This document shows, in pieces, positions 25,279-34,228 of a stretch of DNA of 64,000 bases. A program made the translations under genes and the position numbers. This DNA comes from [Clostridium] scindens ATCC 35704 (GTDB taxonomy: Bacteria; Bacillota; Clostridia; Lachnospirales; Lachnospiraceae), in contig NZ_CP036170.1 of the NCBI RefSeq assembly GCF_004295125.1, positions 2,792,501 to 2,856,500 of the forward strand. The letters are read 5' to 3'. The notes beneath the pieces are model-generated. The model saw only the letters and a list, made by a program, of their open reading frames with translations, did no database searches and was not told the origin of the DNA. How positions within the stretch are numbered: position 1 is the first letter of the stretch; each line of letters begins with the position of its first letter.

Positions 25279-26568
25279 ATGAGAACGAATGAACTGATGC
25301 TGTACAAACATATGGAAGAAGGCCAGATATTAAATGATATGACCTTCCTGATGGAGAACTACGCCAACGATTATTATAATATGGAAGACATGAAAGGCCT
25401 CCTCTTTGACTTGGTCAATGAGATTCTGGAATTGGCGGTCAGCCATGGATTCGAAGGAAACCTGTGGCACAATTACCTGACCTACCTTCTTGCCAGCCAC
25501 GAGAATGCATACAGCACCTCCTGCGAGATCGTAGGGCCGGTGGAGGGAAGCATCAACGAAGTGGCCCTCCATGACTTCGCTATCTTTAAGGAACTCTTTG
25601 ACTATGGTTTTCAGGCGCTGGAAGAGACCATGGGCGTGGATTGCCTGTCAATGATCCGGGACTATGCAGGTACCAGCGGACACGGCAAGATATTTAACCA
25701 GAGAATCCGGGACCGCATCTGCGACCTGAGCAGAAGCCTTGCCAAGGCCGAAACGCCGGGAAAGTTCAAGGATATCCTGACCCAGTTTTATAAAGAATTC
25801 GGCGTGGGCAAATTCGGGCTTCACAAAGCCTTCCGAATCGAGCATAGGGAAGAGGGTACCGAGATCGTGCCGATCACCAAGATTGCCCATGTGCATCTGG
25901 ATGACTTGGTAGGATACGAGATTGCCAAGAAGAAGTTGATCGACAATACGAAAGCCTTTGTGGAAGGAAGAAAAGCCAACAACTGCCTGCTTTTCGGTGA
26001 CGCGGGCACGGGAAAGTCATCCTCCATCAAGGCGATTCTGAACCAGTATTATGACCAGGGCCTTCGGATGATAGAAGTCTATAAGCACCAGTTCCAGGAT
26101 CTGAACGATATCATTGCTCAGATTAAGAACCGCAATTATAAATTTATCATCTATATGGATGACCTGTCCTTTGAAGAATTTGAGATCGAATACAAATACT
26201 TGAAAGCCGTGATTGAAGGCGGACTGGAGCGAAAGCCGGAGAACGTGCTGATCTACGCCACCTCCAACAGGCGCCACCTGATCAGGGAGACCTTCAAGGA
26301 CAAGGCAGACCGGGACGAAGAACTGCATACCAATGACACGGTGCAGGAAAAACTCTCCCTGGTCGCCAGATTCGGCGTGACCATCTATTTCGGAAAACCA
26401 GATAAGAAAGAATTCCAGGAGATCGTGCGAAAACTGGCACAGAAAAGCGGCATAGACATGCCGGAAGAAGAACTCCTTCTGGAAGCCAACAAGTGGGAAT
26501 TAAGCCACGGCGGCCTGTCCGGCCGGACAGCGCAGCAGTTCGTGGATTATCTGGCCGGAATGCGGTAA
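25279..26568 (+). CDS. DUF815-family AAA-type ATPase
   Basis: 429 residues. C-terminal two-thirds is an AAA-like P-loop domain: LLFGDAGTGKSSSI (Walker A, about 237) and FIIYMDDLSFEEFE (Walker B, about 290), then IYATSNRRHLIRE (sensor 1-like) and a late GLSGRTAQQFV. N-terminal third is alpha-rich without known motif. Start ATG 25279 with AAGAGGTGAGG; a GTG 9 bases earlier is possible. The family is widespread in Firmicutes and of unknown role. Probably co-transcribed with pheA, but no functional tie is evident. Confidence 0.88.
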   Translation: MRTNELMLYKHMEEGQILNDMTFLMENYANDYYNMEDMKGLLFDLVNEILELAVSHGFEGNLWHNYLTYLLASHENAYSTSCEIVGPVEGSINEVALHDFAIFKELFDYGFQALEETMGVDCLSMIRDYAGTSGHGKIFNQRIRDRICDLSRSLAKAETPGKFKDILTQFYKEFGVGKFGLHKAFRIEHREEGTEIVPITKIAHVHLDDLVGYEIAKKKLIDNTKAFVEGRKANNCLLFGDAGTGKSSSIKAILNQYYDQGLRMIEVYKHQFQDLNDIIAQIKNRNYKFIIYMDDLSFEEFEIEYKYLKAVIEGGLERKPENVLIYATSNRRHLIRETFKDKADRDEELHTNDTVQEKLSLVARFGVTIYFGKPDKKEFQEIVRKLAQKSGIDMPEEELLLEANKWELSHGGLSGRTAQQFVDYLAGMR

Positions 26569-26604
26569 GAAGGACGAATAGAGGAACAGATAAATAAGTA
26601 TAGG

Positions 26605-26640
26605 AAAGGAGCGTGGAACAGATATCCGCGCTCCTTTCTT
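26605..26640 (+). terminator. Terminator after the DUF815 gene
   Basis: AAAGGAGCG (26605-26613) pairs with CGCTCCTTT (26629-26637), with an inner GGA/TCC, followed by CTT. T tract present. Confidence 0.8.
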
Positions 26641-26707
26641 AAATTTGTTGTAGCAGAGGATGGGAATAGAAATTGTAGAATGTGGTAGAGAAATTGAAAG
26701 GAATTAT

Positions 26708-26738
26708 GACTGGCCCGGCTTTTCATGCAGGGCCAGTC
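26708..26738. repeat. Hairpin at the 3' side of the PH-domain gene
   Basis: Perfect 9-bp stem GACTGGCCC (26708-26716) / GGGCCAGTC (26730-26738), 13-base loop. No T run on either strand; possibly an RNA end-stabilising hairpin for the minus-strand gene that ends at 26756. Confidence 0.5.
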
Positions 26739-26755
26739 GAAACTTAGAAAGGATA

Positions 26756-27130
26756 TTATAATGCAAAGGTTCCAATAATCTGGCCGATCTGTACGATATT
26801 GCTTCTACCTGTAAATTCAAACTTGACTTTGCCAAGACCGCTGAAATACATTTCCAGTTCGCTGTCCATATCAAATACGCCTGCAGTCTCTACGGAGAAA
26901 GCCGTTATTTTAGAATAGGGAAGAGAAGAAAAGTCTTTTTTCTTGCCGGTCATTCCTTGTATATTAACTGCGATTACTCGCTTGTTCGTGAATACACAGT
27001 AGTCTCTCATGGCTTTATAAGCACCGATGACCTCCTCGCCATTGATTAACAGTGGCTGGACTTCTGCAAATATTGATCCGGGGTCTATCTCTTTCATTTT
27101 TACATATTCGCTGTTCTTAAAATCAATCAT
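26756..27130 (-). CDS. PH-domain-like small cytosolic protein
   Basis: 124 residues from the ATG at 27130, preceded by AAAGAGGTAACAGG. The sequence VFTNKRVIAVNIQGMTGKKK followed by FSSLPYSKITAFSVETAG is the bacterial pleckstrin-homology pattern (bPH family, YvbH/YvlB-like). Single domain, no membrane segment or signal. An alternative in-frame Met 33 bases upstream has no ribosome site. Ligand and role unknown. Confidence 0.75.
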   Translation of the reverse strand: MIDFKNSEYVKMKEIDPGSIFAEVQPLLINGEEVIGAYKAMRDYCVFTNKRVIAVNIQGMTGKKKDFSSLPYSKITAFSVETAGVFDMDSELEMYFSGLGKVKFEFTGRSNIVQIGQIIGTFAL

Positions 27131-27358
27131 TCCTGTTACCTCTCTTTCGCTTTTGTTTTTCATAAATTATTTTGTTAGAAATTTTCTGACTGGAACTAGG
27201 TATATTATATATTATTTTGTAGAATTTGCATATACTAATAAAGTGAATTATGAAGAATATTGTTGAGAAATATAATTTCAGATGAAAACGCTCCATATAT
27301 AAAGTTGTATAATAGATTCACATATTTGAAACGATAGACAATGACATTATAACCAAAC

Positions 27359-27382
27359 GCCGCGCAGTTAGTCCTGCACGGC
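27359..27382 (-). terminator. Terminator overlapping the rqcH stop codon
   Basis: On the minus strand GCCGTGCAG (27382-27374) pairs with CTGCGCGGC (27367-27359), one G-U pair, loop GACTAA, followed by GTTTGGTT. The TAA stop of rqcH is in the loop. Confidence 0.55.
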
Positions 27383-29107
27383 CTTTATATTGGAAATATC
27401 GGAATCAATCATCAGGGAATAGTTGGTATAGTATACCACGAACCCCGGCTTTGCCCCATTAGGCTTTTTCACATGTTTTTTCTCTACATAATCAATCTCT
27501 ACTTTGTCGCTGCCTCTGTTCTTGGAGTAGTAGGCAGCCAGCCGCCCGGCTTCTTCGAAGGTGCGATCCGGCAATTCATCTCCATTACTTTTGACGATGA
27601 CATGGGAGCCCGGCGCGCCTTTAGCGTGGAACCACCAGTCATTTCCCGCGGCAAAGGAGAAGGTCAGTTCATCATTCTGCAGATTGTTCTTGCCAACATA
27701 CATATGGTAGCCGTCACTGGAGAGGTAGTGCAGAGGCTTGCTGGTCAGCTTCACCTTTTTCTTGGTGAACTTTCTTCGCACATACCCGCTCTGGATCAGT
27801 TCTTCCTTGATCTGGGCCAGATCTGCCTCGCTCAGCGCGATGTCCAAGGCATTGCTGATGGATTCCAGGTACTGGATATCATCGGCTGTCTCTTGGATGA
27901 GGTCTGAGAGTGCCTCAAAGGTACGTTTCTGCTTATTATACTTGGCGAAATATTTCTGGGAATTCTCCTGGGGTGTCATAGTCGGGTCCAGGGGAATGGT
28001 AACTTCCTGGCCGGTGTAATAATTAAGGGCAGTCAGGTTCTTGGAGCCTGGAGCCAGATCGTAGCCGTAAGCGTTGATCAATTCGCCGTAGACCTTGTAT
28101 TTTTCCCGGTTCTGCGTATCCTTTAACTGCTTGGCCTGAAGATCGTACTTTTTACGGTTCCGTTCCAGGGCTGTCTGTACCACATGGCGTAAGTCCGCGC
28201 TTTTTTGGCGGATGCGGGTCAGGGTATTCTTAGTCGCATAGTAGGTACTGAGCACCTGGGAGATGGAGGAAAATTCCTTCCTTGCAAGGCTGTTGTAGTG
28301 CGTCAGCGGCAGGGCGCCAAACTCCTTGGGGGCGCTCCCTTCATAGTAGATGACCGGATGGAAAGCGCCTTGGCGGACATCTTCCATATAGTAGGCAAAC
28401 TGCCGGAACAGGTGGGCCATCATATCGCCGCTTAAGTCTCCGGCAGTTATGCCGGATTCCAGGCCGGCCAGATAGCAGATCTCTTCGGCCACTGCAGGGC
28501 TGATTCCCGTGAAACTGGTATAGATCGCCTTGCCAAGAGGCATGGGCTTCTCCTTAAGAGCCTGGCCAAAGGAAGACTCGTCAATGGCAAGCGGATTGTG
28601 CTTTGCCATGGTATCCGGTATAAAATATTCCCGTCCGGGCAATACCTCCCGCACGGAACTCATCTGCGCGGAGACATGCTTGATGCTGTCGATGATCCTG
28701 CCTTGATCATCGCAGAATATGATATTGCTGTGCTTGCCCATAATCTCGATTACCAGCTGCTTCTTGCACAGATCTCCCAACTCATCCAGATGCTCGATAT
28801 CAAGGATGATGATGCGCTCCAGTTTGGGCTGGGAGATGCCGGTAATCCGTCCATTTCCGACATACTTTCGAAGAAGCATGCAGAAGTTGGGGGCCGTCAT
28901 TGGGCTTGGCTTGTTCTCGTCTGTCAGATATATCAAAGGGAGGGATGCGCTGGCCGAGATATAGAGTCTTTTTTGTCCCTTCGGAGTCTTGATGGTGAGC
29001 AGCAGCTCGTCTGGCTCCGGCTGGGCAATCTTGGCGATACGTCCGTCTGCCAGCGCATTTTTTAGTTCCTGGACCATTGCAGCAACCGTGATTCCGTCAA
29101 ATGCCAT
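27368..29107 (-). CDS. rqcH: NFACT protein RqcH (Rqc2 homologue)
   Basis: Ribosome-quality-control factor that binds stalled 50S-peptidyl-tRNA complexes and adds C-terminal alanine tails. 579 residues. NFACT-N domain (about 1-200) starts MAFDGITVAAMVQELKNAL; helical/coiled-coil middle (about 290-430) rich in Lys/Glu; NFACT-R domain (about 450-560) with DGYHMYVGKNN, NDWWFHAKGAPGSHVIV and YSKNRGSDKVEIDYVEKKHV. Earlier literature calls such proteins fibronectin-binding (FbpA). Own minus-strand unit; terminator overlaps the stop. Confidence 0.94.
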   Translation of the reverse strand: MAFDGITVAAMVQELKNALADGRIAKIAQPEPDELLLTIKTPKGQKRLYISASASLPLIYLTDENKPSPMTAPNFCMLLRKYVGNGRITGISQPKLERIIILDIEHLDELGDLCKKQLVIEIMGKHSNIIFCDDQGRIIDSIKHVSAQMSSVREVLPGREYFIPDTMAKHNPLAIDESSFGQALKEKPMPLGKAIYTSFTGISPAVAEEICYLAGLESGITAGDLSGDMMAHLFRQFAYYMEDVRQGAFHPVIYYEGSAPKEFGALPLTHYNSLARKEFSSISQVLSTYYATKNTLTRIRQKSADLRHVVQTALERNRKKYDLQAKQLKDTQNREKYKVYGELINAYGYDLAPGSKNLTALNYYTGQEVTIPLDPTMTPQENSQKYFAKYNKQKRTFEALSDLIQETADDIQYLESISNALDIALSEADLAQIKEELIQSGYVRRKFTKKKVKLTSKPLHYLSSDGYHMYVGKNNLQNDELTFSFAAGNDWWFHAKGAPGSHVIVKSNGDELPDRTFEEAGRLAAYYSKNRGSDKVEIDYVEKKHVKKPNGAKPGFVVYYTNYSLMIDSDISNIKAVQD

Positions 29108-29153
29108 AGATATGTCCGTCCTTTCTTACTGAAATAAGAAGATTATAACATAG

Positions 29154-29182
29154 TTGACGGGATATGCCAAATGACTTATAAT
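29154..29182 (+). promoter_or_regulatory. Promoter of yicC-gmk-rpoZ
   Basis: TTGACG (29154-29159), 17-base spacer, perfect TATAAT (29177-29182). 57 bases upstream of the yicC start. Confidence 0.75.
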
Positions 29183-29238
29183 TATCAGTGGCAATTAAGA
29201 GACATATAGCAAATATATTATAAGAAGAGGTTCATATC

Positions 29239-30120
29239 ATGATAAAAAGTATGACAGGGTTCGGACGCTGCGAAGTGATGGAAGGGGAGCGCAAGTTCAC
29301 GGTTGAGATGAAGGGGGTAAATCACCGCTACCTGGATGTAAATATCCGTATGCCAAAGAAACTGAATTTTTTCGAGACAGCAATCCGCAGTTTGTTAAAG
29401 CAGAGCATCCAGAGGGGAAAGGTAGATATCTTCATCTCCTATGAGGACTTTACCGAGAACCAGATGTCCCTGAAGTATAATGAGTCTCTGGCGCAGGAAT
29501 ACATGGACTGCTTCGGCCGGATGAAGGAGCAGTTCTCCTTGGAAAATGACATCCGGGTATCTACGCTGTCCCGCTGTCCGGAAGTGCTGACTATGGAAGA
29601 GCAGGTCATTGACGAGGAAGAACTCTGGAATGGCCTTAAAAAGGCGCTGGAAGGCGCGATCGGCCAGTTTGTGGAGACCAGGACGCTGGAAGGAAGCAAC
29701 CTCAAGAAGGACATTATAGAAAAGTTAGACGGGCTTCTGGATCTGGTGGGCTACATTGAGGAACGTACGCCGAAGATCGTGGCAGAATACAGAGAGAAGC
29801 TGGAAGCCAAGGTTCGGGAACTGCTGGAGGATACACAGATCGAGGAGAGCCGGATTGCCGCCGAGGTGGTCATATTTGCAGATAAGATCTGCACGGATGA
29901 AGAAGTGGTAAGGTTGCGCAGCCATATCATACATATGAAGGAGACCCTGCAGTCTGAAGAGGCCGGGATTGGCCGCAAGCTTGACTTCATCGCCCAGGAG
30001 ATGAACCGGGAGGCCAATACGATCCTTTCCAAGGCCAACGACCTGGAAGTATCAAACGTTGGGATCGACTTGAAGACGGAGATTGAGAAAGTAAGAGAGC
30101 AGATTCAGAATATCGAGTAG
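29239..30120 (+). CDS. yicC: YicC/YloC-family endoribonuclease
   Basis: 293 residues with the N-terminal MIKSMTGFGR signature, EMKGVNHRYLDVNIRMP, and the C-terminal DUF1732 portion GRKLDFIAQEMNREANTI and KTEIEKVREQIQNIE. Family members are metal-dependent endoribonucleases involved in RNA turnover. Followed 19 bases later by gmk, the usual order in Firmicutes. Confidence 0.93.
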   Translation: MIKSMTGFGRCEVMEGERKFTVEMKGVNHRYLDVNIRMPKKLNFFETAIRSLLKQSIQRGKVDIFISYEDFTENQMSLKYNESLAQEYMDCFGRMKEQFSLENDIRVSTLSRCPEVLTMEEQVIDEEELWNGLKKALEGAIGQFVETRTLEGSNLKKDIIEKLDGLLDLVGYIEERTPKIVAEYREKLEAKVRELLEDTQIEESRIAAEVVIFADKICTDEEVVRLRSHIIHMKETLQSEEAGIGRKLDFIAQEMNREANTILSKANDLEVSNVGIDLKTEIEKVREQIQNIE

Positions 30121-30139
30121 TGGGAGAGAGGAAAAGACC

Positions 30140-30760
30140 ATGACTAAAAAAGGAATTCTTATTGTCGTATCCGGTTTCTCGGGAGCCGGCAAAGGCACGA
30201 TCATGAAAGAACTGCTGAAGCAGTATGACAATTATGCGCTGTCCATCTCTGCAACCACCAGAAAGCCCCGCCCGGGAGAGGAAGAGGGCAGGGAATATTT
30301 TTTCAAAACGGTGAAAGAATTTGAAAAAATGATTGCGAAAGATGAACTGATAGAGTATGCTAGATACGTGGACAATTACTATGGGACTCCGCGCGCCTAT
30401 GTGGAGGAGCAGTTGGAAACTGGCAAGGACGTGATCCTGGAGATAGAGATCCAGGGCGCCCTCAAGGTTAAGGAGAAGTTTCCGGAGACGCTGCTTCTGT
30501 TCGTGACTCCGCCGACGGCGAAGGAACTGAAGCACCGCCTGGTAGGCCGTGGCACAGAGACGATGGATGTGATTGAGTTCCGCATGAACCGTGCCAAGGA
30601 AGAGGCCGAGGGCATGGATAAGTATGATTACCTGATTGTCAATGATGTACTTGCAGAATGCGTAGAAGAAGTGCATCAGATCATTCAGGGAGAGCACAGA
30701 AGAAGTTTTCGTAATCAGGCATTTATAGAGCATATGAAGGAAGAGCTGAAAGGAGAATAA
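30140..30760 (+). CDS. gmk: Guanylate kinase
   Basis: Phosphorylates GMP/dGMP with ATP. 206 residues; P-loop SGFSGAGKGTIM near residue 9, GMP-binding SATTRKPRPGE, EGREYFF and YYGTPRAYVEE. Good ribosome site (GAGAGGAAAAG). Five bases separate it from rpoZ, so the two are co-transcribed with yicC. Confidence 0.97.
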   Translation: MTKKGILIVVSGFSGAGKGTIMKELLKQYDNYALSISATTRKPRPGEEEGREYFFKTVKEFEKMIAKDELIEYARYVDNYYGTPRAYVEEQLETGKDVILEIEIQGALKVKEKFPETLLLFVTPPTAKELKHRLVGRGTETMDVIEFRMNRAKEEAEGMDKYDYLIVNDVLAECVEEVHQIIQGEHRRSFRNQAFIEHMKEELKGE

Positions 30761-30765
30761 CAAGC

Positions 30766-31005
30766 ATGTTACACCCATCTTACACAGATTTAATGAAGGT
30801 CGTTAACAAAGACGTAGAAGAGGGCGCTACCAAGGTAGTGAACAGCCGCTACTCTATTGTGATGGCTACCGCCAAGAGGGCGAGGGAACTGATAGACGGC
30901 GCTATGCCGCTGGTTGCGGCAAAGAGTGGCGAGAAGCCGTTGTCCATCGCAATCAACGAATTGAACCAGGCGAAGATCAAAGTAGTCGGCGAGGAAGAGG
31001 ATTAA
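30766..31005 (+). CDS. rpoZ: RNA polymerase omega subunit
   Basis: 79 residues. MLHPSYTDLMKVVNKDVE at the N-terminus, then SRYSIVMATAKRARELIDG, the omega signature helix that clamps beta-prime. The position after gmk is conserved in Firmicutes. The C-terminus is acidic and short. Followed by a terminator. Confidence 0.95.
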   Translation: MLHPSYTDLMKVVNKDVEEGATKVVNSRYSIVMATAKRARELIDGAMPLVAAKSGEKPLSIAINELNQAKIKVVGEEED

Positions 31006-31030
31006 TACGTAATACGTATGTGAGAATACA

Positions 31031-31060
31031 AGGCAGATGCCGGGGCGGTATCTGCCTTTC
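31031..31060 (+). terminator. Terminator after rpoZ
   Basis: AGGCAGAT (31031-31038) pairs with ATCTGCCT (31050-31057), GC-rich inner loop, then TTCTTCT. Confidence 0.8.
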
Positions 31061-31112
31061 TTCTAAATACCTTTACTTTATAGAGAGCATGGTTTTTCAA
31101 AAGGAGGAACGA

Positions 31113-32438
31113 ATGAATATATTGTTTATATCCCTTGGCTGTGACAAGAATCTGGTGGATTCAGAAGTTATGCTGGGACTTCTGGCTGCCAAAGGATACC
31201 GGATGGTGGATGATGAGATGCAGGCGGATATCATTATCGTCAATACCTGCTGTTTCATCCATGACGCCAAGGAAGAGAGCATCCAGACGATTCTGGAGAT
31301 GGCACAGTACAAGACGGATGGAAGGCTTAAGGTGCTGGTTGTGACCGGCTGCCTTGCGCAGAGATACCAGCAGGAGATTCTGGATGAGATTCCGGAAGTG
31401 GATGCGGTGCTGGGAACCACATCCTATGACAAGATTGTAGAAGCGGTGGAGGAAGCGCTGGCTGGCAAAGGCCACGTGGAAGTGGAAGACATCGACGCGC
31501 TGCCGCTGGTGGATACGAGGCGCCTGGTGACGACGGGCGGGCATTTTGCCTATCTGAAGATTGCAGAAGGATGCGATAAGCATTGTACTTACTGCATTAT
31601 TCCCAAAATCCGGGGGGATTTCCGAAGCGTTCCGATGGAGCGCCTTGTAAAAGAAGCCGGGGAGCTGGCTGAGCAGGGCGTTAAGGAACTGATTCTGGTG
31701 GCTCAGGAGACCACTTTATATGGAAAGGATCTCTATGGAGAAAAGTCCCTGCACAGGCTTCTTCGGGAACTGTGCAGGATCAGCGGTATCCGATGGATAC
31801 GGCTTCTCTACTGCTATCCGGAAGAGATTGATGAGAACCTGATCCAGATCATGAAGGAAGAGAAGAAGATCTGCCATTATCTGGATCTGCCAATCCAGCA
31901 TGCCAATGATGATATATTGAAGCGGATGGGAAGAAGGACGTCCAAGAATCAGTTGGAAGAGATCATCGGAAGGCTCAGAAGAGAGATTCCGGACATTGCC
32001 CTGCGTACCACGCTGATCACCGGATTTCCGGGAGAGACGAAGGAACAGCATGAAGAACTGATGGAATTCGTAGATGAGATGGAATTCGACCGTCTGGGCG
32101 TATTTACCTATTCTCCGGAAGAGGATACGCCTGCGGCAGGCATGCCGGATCAGGTGCCGGAAGAAGTGAAGGAAGAGCGTCAGGCGGAGATTATGGAACT
32201 GCAGCAGGAGATTGTATTTGACCAGGCAGAGGCTATGATCGGCCGGGAAGTGCTGGTCATGATCGAAGGGAAAGTGGCCGATGAAAATGCCTATGTCGGA
32301 AGGACTTATAAGGATGCACCCAATGTGGACGGCCTCATTTTCATAAATACAGAGGCAGAACTGATGTCGGGAGATTTTGCCAGAGTGAAGGTGACCGGCG
32401 CCTTAGAATACGATTTGATAGGAGAGTTGATGGAATGA
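31113..32438 (+). CDS. rimO: Ribosomal protein S12 methylthiotransferase
   Basis: Radical-SAM enzyme that methylthiolates an Asp of ribosomal protein S12. 441 residues from ATG 31113, with AAAGGAGGAA upstream (an upstream in-frame start would run through a terminator). N-terminal UPF0004 domain with its three cluster cysteines in SLGCDKNLVDSE, NTCCFIHDA and VTGCLAQRY. Radical-SAM CxxxCxxC in CDKHCTYCIIPKIRG (about 152). C-terminal TRAM domain (about 375-441). The DKNLVDSE form is RimO rather than MiaB. Confidence 0.95.
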   Translation: MNILFISLGCDKNLVDSEVMLGLLAAKGYRMVDDEMQADIIIVNTCCFIHDAKEESIQTILEMAQYKTDGRLKVLVVTGCLAQRYQQEILDEIPEVDAVLGTTSYDKIVEAVEEALAGKGHVEVEDIDALPLVDTRRLVTTGGHFAYLKIAEGCDKHCTYCIIPKIRGDFRSVPMERLVKEAGELAEQGVKELILVAQETTLYGKDLYGEKSLHRLLRELCRISGIRWIRLLYCYPEEIDENLIQIMKEEKKICHYLDLPIQHANDDILKRMGRRTSKNQLEEIIGRLRREIPDIALRTTLITGFPGETKEQHEELMEFVDEMEFDRLGVFTYSPEEDTPAAGMPDQVPEEVKEERQAEIMELQQEIVFDQAEAMIGREVLVMIEGKVADENAYVGRTYKDAPNVDGLIFINTEAELMSGDFARVKVTGALEYDLIGELME

Positions 32439-32977
32439 ATTTACCAAATAAGTTGACAGTATTAAGAGTGATTATGGTACCGTTTTTCGTGTTTTTCATG
32501 CTGACGGATGTAGGAGGAGCAGTCAATAAGTGGATTGCCCTGGTGATATTCTGCGTGGCCAGCCTTACGGACATGCTGGACGGGAAGATTGCCCGCGCTA
32601 GGAATCTGGTGACCAATTTCGGAAAGTTCATGGATCCGCTGGCAGACAAACTGCTGGTATGCTCTGCCATGATCTGCCTGATTCCATCCGGGAAACTGGC
32701 TGCGTGGATCGTGATCGTGATTATTGCCAGAGAGTTTATTATCAGCGGATTCCGCCTGGTGGCATCTGACGCTGGAATCGTGATCGCCGCAAGTTATTGG
32801 GGCAAGTTCAAGACGGTTTCCCAGATGTTCATGATCATCGTGCTGATTGCGGATCTGGGCGGTGTATTTGACATGATTGGAACGATACTGATCTGGGTAT
32901 CCTTAATACTGACGATCGTATCTTTGTTTGACTATATTGCAAAGAACGTACAAGTATTGACACAGGGAGGCATGTAA
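32435..32977 (+). CDS. pgsA: CDP-diacylglycerol-glycerol-3-phosphate 3-phosphatidyltransferase
   Basis: Makes phosphatidylglycerol phosphate. 180 residues, about five membrane helices. Full CDP-alcohol phosphotransferase motif DMLDGKIARARN followed by GKFMDPLADKLL, with the three catalytic aspartates in place. Overlaps rimO by 4 bases (ATGA), and cinA begins 3 bases after the stop: rimO-pgsA-cinA is a typical Firmicute operon order. Confidence 0.96.
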   Translation: MNLPNKLTVLRVIMVPFFVFFMLTDVGGAVNKWIALVIFCVASLTDMLDGKIARARNLVTNFGKFMDPLADKLLVCSAMICLIPSGKLAAWIVIVIIAREFIISGFRLVASDAGIVIAASYWGKFKTVSQMFMIIVLIADLGGVFDMIGTILIWVSLILTIVSLFDYIAKNVQVLTQGGM

Positions 32978-32980
32978 GAG

Positions 32981-34225
32981 ATGACTGTAGAAATGATATC
33001 CGTTGGCACAGAGATATTATTAGGAAATATCGTGAATACCAACGCTGCATATCTGGCGGAAAAATGCGCGCTGCTTGGATTATCCTGCTATTACCAGAGC
33101 GTGGTAGGAGACAATGAGGAGCGGCTGGAGGATGCAATCCGGCTGGGGCTGTCAAGGTCCGATATCCTGATCTTAAGCGGCGGCCTTGGACCTACCAAGG
33201 ATGATCTGACAAAAGAGGTGACGGCCAAGGTATTTGGCAGGGAACTCTATGAGGATGCCCATACCAAGGAGCGCATCCAGCAATATTTTCGGCAGGTCCA
33301 CAGCAGCCAGGTGACGCCGAACAACTGGAAGCAGGCATTGGTACCGGAAGGCGCAAAGGTAGTGGATAACCATAACGGAACGGCCCCGGGACTGATTCTG
33401 GAGGAAAATGGAAAGATCGCCATTCTCCTTCCCGGACCGCCGAATGAGATTAAGCCTATGTTCGAGCAGGATATTGCGCCGTATCTGAATAAACTGCAGC
33501 CGGAAGGCATCTATTCGAAGATGGCAAAGATCTGCTCCATCGGGGAAAGCAAGGCAGAGACCATGATCTCTGACCTGATGGATGCCCAGACGAATCCGAC
33601 GATCGCGCCTTATGCCAAGACAGGAGAGGTGCATCTTCGGGTGACGGCCAAAGCAGACAGCGAGGAAAAAGCGCAGGAACTGATGGCGCCTATGATGGAG
33701 GAACTCTTCCAGCGCTTTGGCGATAAGATCTATACGACGGAGGAAGATGTGACTCTGGAGGAAGCCATTGTACGGATGTTAGAAGCAGATGGCATGACGG
33801 TGACGACGGCGGAGTCTTGCACCGGCGGACTTCTGGCCGGCAGGATCACGAATGTGCCGGGGGCCTCCAATGTCTATAAGGAAGGCTATATCACTTATTC
33901 CAATGATGCCAAGGAACGTCTGCTTCATGTGAAGAGGGAGACGCTGATGCAGCATGGGGCGGTAAGCCCTCAGACGGCATACGAGATGGCAGAAGGCGTG
34001 GCGTTCGCCGCTGGGGCGGATGCTTCCTTAAGCATAACGGGAATTGCGGGACCAGGCGGAGGAACCGAGGAAAAGCCGGTCGGCCTTGTCTATATCGGCT
34101 GCTATGTAAAAGGCCATGTAAGGGTAGAGGAATTCTATTTTACAGGCAATAGGGACAAGAACCGGGAATATGCGGTGGCAAGGGCATTGACGCTGCTCCG
34201 GGAGGAGTTGCTTGAAAGGAGGTAG
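32981..34225 (+). CDS. cinA: CinA-family protein (MoCF domain plus PncC amidase)
   Basis: 414 residues. N-terminal MoCF-type domain (about 1-170) with VGTEILLGNIVNTN and SGGLGPTKDDLT; C-terminal NMN deamidase domain (about 255-410) with ESCTGGLLAGRI and GIAGPGGGTEEKPVG. Family members hydrolyse ADP-ribose and deamidate NMN in pyridine nucleotide recycling; the name comes from competence induction in streptococci. The next gene starts 3 bases after the stop. Confidence 0.94.
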   Translation: MTVEMISVGTEILLGNIVNTNAAYLAEKCALLGLSCYYQSVVGDNEERLEDAIRLGLSRSDILILSGGLGPTKDDLTKEVTAKVFGRELYEDAHTKERIQQYFRQVHSSQVTPNNWKQALVPEGAKVVDNHNGTAPGLILEENGKIAILLPGPPNEIKPMFEQDIAPYLNKLQPEGIYSKMAKICSIGESKAETMISDLMDAQTNPTIAPYAKTGEVHLRVTAKADSEEKAQELMAPMMEELFQRFGDKIYTTEEDVTLEEAIVRMLEADGMTVTTAESCTGGLLAGRITNVPGASNVYKEGYITYSNDAKERLLHVKRETLMQHGAVSPQTAYEMAEGVAFAAGADASLSITGIAGPGGGTEEKPVGLVYIGCYVKGHVRVEEFYFTGNRDKNREYAVARALTLLREELLERR

Positions 34226-34228
34226 AAG

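Noticed and set aside
31020-31112. Upstream extension of rimO
   Set aside because: The added codons run through the rpoZ terminator hairpin; AAAGGAGGAA supports ATG 31113.
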